Source of the DNA: Streptomyces sp. NRRL F-2664
GTDB taxonomy: Bacteria > Actinomycetota > Actinomycetes > Streptomycetales > Streptomycetaceae
DNA: 64,000 nucleotides
Assembly: GCF_000719345.1 (NCBI RefSeq)
Contig: NZ_JOFX01000027.1
Location: 25,081 to 89,080, forward strand
Direction: 5' to 3'
Shown: piece after piece, positions 61,562 to 64,000 of the stretch
How the letters are laid out: every line of letters begins with the position of its first letter
How positions within the stretch are numbered: the first letter of the stretch is position 1
The notes under the pieces: generated by a model
What the model saw: the letters and a program-made list of their open reading frames with translations, nothing else
Told to the model about the DNA's origin: nothing
Database searches by the model: none
Made by a program: the position numbers and the translations under genes

Positions 61562-63241
61562 ATGCACGACGCACGACGCACGGAACCCGCCGCGCGCGGC
61601 GGCGGCATCCCGGACGGCCTGCTGGTCGCCCTCCTGGCCTTCCTCGTCGGCCTGGCCGTCCTCGTCTGGACGGCCACCGGCCTGGCCGCGCTCTTCGCCA
61701 AGGGCGCCTGGCCCGACACCGTCACCTTCACCCGCACCCCGACGGCCGTACGCGCCCTGATAGCGCAGCCCCAGGACATCCCGGCCGCCTGGCCCGACAC
61801 CGACCCGGCGGCCCTCTCGGGCTGGGGCCTCGTCTGGGGCCTGTTCATCAGCCAGCTACTGATCCTCCTCGTCCTGACGATCTTCACCATCGGCGCAGTG
61901 GCCCGCACCAAGGCCCGCCGCACCCCACCCAAACACCCCTCCGCCCCTGCAACACCCCCGCTGCATCCAGCCCAGGCATCGGCAGGCTCGCCGGGGGCGC
62001 CGCACCCGTCGGCAGGCCCGGCAGCACCCGCGCTCCATCAAGCCTCGCCGGCGTACGAGGCGCCAGGGGGCAGCGCCCCGGCCCATCACCACGCCGCGCC
62101 CCACCCCACACCGACCGGCCCGGCCGCACCCACGCCGCCCATCCCGTCGGCAACCGAACCGCATCCACCCCAGCCGCTGCGAGGCCCGAACCCGGCAGCA
62201 CCCGCGCTCCACCCAGCCCCACCGGCGTTCGAGGCGCGAGGGCCCGGGGGCAGCGCCCCCGGGCCCTCCACCCACGACGCCTACCGCTACGGCTTCGGCT
62301 ACGCCCCCACCCCCGCGGCAGCCACCCCCACCCCCCACGGCATCACATACGCCGGCCCGACCGACCGCCTGCACGCCGCCACCAGCCGCCTCGCCGACAC
62401 GGAGGGCGCCGCCCTCGTCATCACGTCCTCCCCCACCCTCTGGACGGAGACGAAGGACGCCCGCGCCAAACTCGGCCCGGTCCTCCTCTACGACCCCTCC
62501 CACCTGTGCGACACCCCGGCCCGCATGCACTGGAACCCCGCCGACGGCTGCGCCGAACGCGACACCGCCGCCGCCCGCGCGATCGCCCTGCTGGCCCCCG
62601 TACGCCCCCAGGCCCGCATGGACGAGGCCGTCGCCGACGCCGCTGAAACGCTCCTGCGAAGCTGGCTCCAGGCCGCCGCCCTGGACGGCCGCCCCTTCAA
62701 GCAACTCCACCGCTGGGCTCAGGGCCACAGCGCCCAGGACCCGGTACGCATCCTGCGCACCCACCCGAGAGCCACCGCGGGCTCGGCCGGCGAACTGGAA
62801 AGCGCCCTCACCGCGCACCCGCAGCGCCGCGAGCTGGCCCTGAACCTGACCGCCCGCGCCCTCTCCTGCCTGACCTCGATCCACATCCGCGAGGCCTGCA
62901 ATCCGAACCGAACAGATGCCCTCACCTTGGCATCGTTCGTCACCGAAGGGGGAACCCTTTACCTGGTGGGTGAAGCACTGGAGGATCCCCGCACCCACCC
63001 GGGTGCGATGCCGTTGCTGACCGCACTCGCCTCTCACGTGGTCGAGCACGGCCGCCGCATGGCCGCACGGTCATCCCACGGTCGGCTCGACCCACCACTG
63101 TCCCTGGTGCTGGACGACGTGGCGGCCGTGGCCCCGATCCCCCAGCTCCCCGAGCTGCTGACCGGGGACACGCTCCCCGTCCTCGCCCTCTGCCGCAGCC
63201 GCGAACAAGCCCGCTCCCGCTGGCCCGCAGCCGGCCTCTAG
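61562..63241 (+). CDS. VirD4/TraG-like coupling protein with degenerate ATPase
   Basis: A 559-residue protein: two membrane helices (LLVALLAFLVGLAVLVWTAT and WGLFISQLLILLVLTIFTIG), a low-complexity His/Pro/Ala linker (about residues 120-240) and a C-terminal domain with VirD4-like segments (AALVITSSPTLWTETKDA, GPVLLYDPSHL, LSLVLDDVAAVAPIPQLPELL). The LDDVA stretch is at the Walker B place, but no G-x-x-x-x-G-K-S/T is seen before it, so ATP hydrolysis is doubtful. Part of the linker is encoded by two copies of a chromosomal repeat element. Confidence 0.8.
   Translation: MHDARRTEPAARGGGIPDGLLVALLAFLVGLAVLVWTATGLAALFAKGAWPDTVTFTRTPTAVRALIAQPQDIPAAWPDTDPAALSGWGLVWGLFISQLLILLVLTIFTIGAVARTKARRTPPKHPSAPATPPLHPAQASAGSPGAPHPSAGPAAPALHQASPAYEAPGGSAPAHHHAAPHPTPTGPAAPTPPIPSATEPHPPQPLRGPNPAAPALHPAPPAFEARGPGGSAPGPSTHDAYRYGFGYAPTPAAATPTPHGITYAGPTDRLHAATSRLADTEGAALVITSSPTLWTETKDARAKLGPVLLYDPSHLCDTPARMHWNPADGCAERDTAAARAIALLAPVRPQARMDEAVADAAETLLRSWLQAAALDGRPFKQLHRWAQGHSAQDPVRILRTHPRATAGSAGELESALTAHPQRRELALNLTARALSCLTSIHIREACNPNRTDALTLASFVTEGGTLYLVGEALEDPRTHPGAMPLLTALASHVVEHGRRMAARSSHGRLDPPLSLVLDDVAAVAPIPQLPELLTGDTLPVLALCRSREQARSRWPAAGL
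62024..62262. repeat. Two repeat elements (copies C1, C2) inside the VirD4-like gene
   Basis: C1 (62024-62083) and C2 (62199-62262) match the intergenic copies: CACCCGCGCTCCA, the core CCGGCGTTCGAGGCGCGAGG and a GGGGGC/GCGCCCC end. They read in frame as PALHQASPAYEAPGGSAPA and [20 protein letters not shown], so a normally non-coding repeat has become protein. Confidence 0.85.
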
Positions 63242-63807
63242 GACGCGGGCCGCCGCAGTACGTACTCCAGCTCCCTAGCCTCCGGATGCCCCGGCATCGG
63301 GACGACGTGGCCCGTCGGCTCGAAACCGTACTTCCGGTAGAAGGCAGCAGCCCGCGCGTTGTCCTCGTGCACGAAGAGCCGTACGCGCTCCAGCGCCGGC
63401 TCCTCCAGTCCCCAGGCCCACTCGAGGGCGGCCGTGAACAGGGCCTCCGTCAGCCCCGTCCCCCGCTGCTCGGGCCGGACGAACACCCCGACCACGTGCC
63501 CCTGGGTCTGCTCGACGGGATGGTCGAAGAAGTCCACGGTGCCGCGCTCCTCGACGAGAACGGTCACCGAACCGTCCCACCGCCCGTCCGCCGCGGCCTC
63601 CGCGACGAACTGCCGAGCGGCCCGCCCGTGCGAGGCCCCCTGTGCCCGTCCCTGCCAGAACTCGTCGGGATGCCCTTCCGCCTCCTGCACGGTCTCCAGG
63701 AAGGCCACCGGGGCCGCCGGATCCTTGAGCCCGGCGATCCGCAGCTCCTTGACCTTCTCCCACTCGTCCGCCCGCACCGGCCGTATCACGTACTGCAGTT
63801 CATCCAT
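63238..63807 (-). CDS. GNAT-family N-acetyltransferase
   Basis: A 189-residue acetyltransferase. The acetyl-CoA loop is VVGVFVRPEQRGTGLTEALF, and the ending LFVHEDNARAAAFYRKYGFEPTG is the GNAT C-terminal signature. The acceptor is unknown; RimI/RimJ-like or small-molecule acetylation are both possible. TAGGAT ends 8 nt before the ATG and no Shine-Dalgarno is visible, so it is probably leaderless. Its stop overlaps the convergent VirD4-like gene by 4 nt. Confidence 0.9.
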   Translation of the reverse strand: MDELQYVIRPVRADEWEKVKELRIAGLKDPAAPVAFLETVQEAEGHPDEFWQGRAQGASHGRAARQFVAEAAADGRWDGSVTVLVEERGTVDFFDHPVEQTQGHVVGVFVRPEQRGTGLTEALFTAALEWAWGLEEPALERVRLFVHEDNARAAAFYRKYGFEPTGHVVPMPGHPEARELEYVLRRPAS

Positions 63808-63867
63808 GGGCGGTGATCCTAACCACGGATCACTCGCGCTCCACCATGATTTCCCCCGAAACGCAGA

Positions 63868-63897
63868 AAAGCCCCGCACCAGAAGGTGCGGGGCTTT
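63868..63897 (-). terminator. rRNA operon terminator
   Basis: AAAGCCCCGCACC and GGTGCGGGGCTTT form a perfect 13-bp stem with an AGAA loop. On the minus strand it is followed by TCTGCG after the T run of the stem, 12 nt past the end of 5S rRNA, so it ends the rRNA transcript. Confidence 0.92.
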
Positions 63898-63909
63898 CCC
63901 CCAATGATT

Positions 63910-64000
63910 GTTCGGCGGCGTCCTACTCTCCCACAGGGTCCCCCCTGCAGTACCATCGGCGCTGAAAGGCTTAGCTTCCGGGTTCGGAATGTAACCGGGC
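63910..64000 (-). rRNA. rrf: 5S ribosomal RNA, 3' part (continues beyond window)
   Basis: The minus strand reads GCCCGGTTACATTCCGAACC, then CCGGAAGCTAAGCC, CAGCGCCGATGGTACTGCAG and the 3' end GTAGGACGCCGCCGAAC, the Streptomyces 5S sequence. About 90 of 120 nt are inside the window; the first 30 or so lie past its end. The 23S and 16S genes should follow outside. Confidence 0.97.

Noticed and set aside
56011..63241. Integrative conjugative element
   Set aside because: No integrase, relaxase, excisionase, tRNA target or att repeat was found near the operon.
1..64000. CRISPR arrays and tRNA genes
   Set aside because: No regularly spaced repeats with unique spacers and no cloverleaf with a conserved T-loop were recognised on either strand by eye.

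Overview
The window is high-GC actinobacterial DNA with many GTG/TTG starts, frequent 4-nt start/stop overlaps and many probable leaderless genes (a TANNNT-like hexamer 6-8 nt before the start codon). The gene set is that of a Streptomyces chromosome core: mycothiol synthesis (mshA, mshD), the c-di-GMP anti-sigma rsiG, the nickel regulator nur, the nitrogen regulator glnR, the phosphate block ppk-CHAD-pstSCAB-pit, and csoR. From memory the order follows the S. coelicolor stretch around SCO4204 down to SCO4126. No integrase, transposase, tRNA or CRISPR array was recognised.

Layout. 1-14.8 kb: an MFS transporter end, YbjN protein, mshA with a SigR-type promoter, a methyltransferase, an NlpC/P60 hydrolase, a receiver-SpoIIE phosphatase, an XRE/HbhA-like/DUF2516 trio also known in mycobacteria, a HemK-like methyltransferase, an Eis-like acetyltransferase, rsiG, dtd, a YgfZ-like protein, nur, a nitrobindin and a 33-aa membrane peptide. 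14.8-22.5 kb: three tandem membrane-anchored paralogues, DUF3099, the sulfurtransferase/DUF1416 operon behind a cysteine-containing leader peptide, a DUF2993 protein, a repeat-bearing membrane protein and a MoaD-like protein. 22.8-33 kb: glnR (preceded by an overlapping short ORF), a LacI regulator, an HtrA protease with its two-component system, a PI-PLC-like protein, a TetR/hydrolase pair and a secreted 5'-nucleotidase. 33-44.3 kb: mshD, ppk, a CHAD protein, pstSCAB behind PHO boxes, pit with its DUF47 partner, and csoR with its operator. 44.4-55.4 kb: small proteins, a lipoprotein, PAP2 phosphatase, a transglycosylase/NlpC enzyme, a Ser/Thr kinase, a thioesterase, a LysE remnant, a pentapeptide protein, an ECF sigma factor with its membrane partner, and a YunG-hydrolase fusion. 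56-63.2 kb: a six-gene type IV secretion-like operon without relaxase or integrase. The window ends in a GNAT gene, an rRNA-operon terminator and the 3' part of a 5S rRNA gene on the minus strand.

How the parts work together. Phosphate genes form one island: PHO boxes drive high-affinity uptake, Pit/DUF47 gives low-affinity uptake, PPK stores polyphosphate, and the CHAD protein (a polyphosphate-binding fold) overlaps ppk. MshA and MshD are the first and last steps of mycothiol synthesis. The most unusual material is the secretion-like operon (its VirD4-like member lacks a visible Walker A and carries genome-wide repeat elements inside its coding sequence), the short regulatory ORFs before the sulfurtransferase and glnR, a hydrolase with alanine at the nucleophile position, and the GWFRDE/TAYLPP repeat protein.
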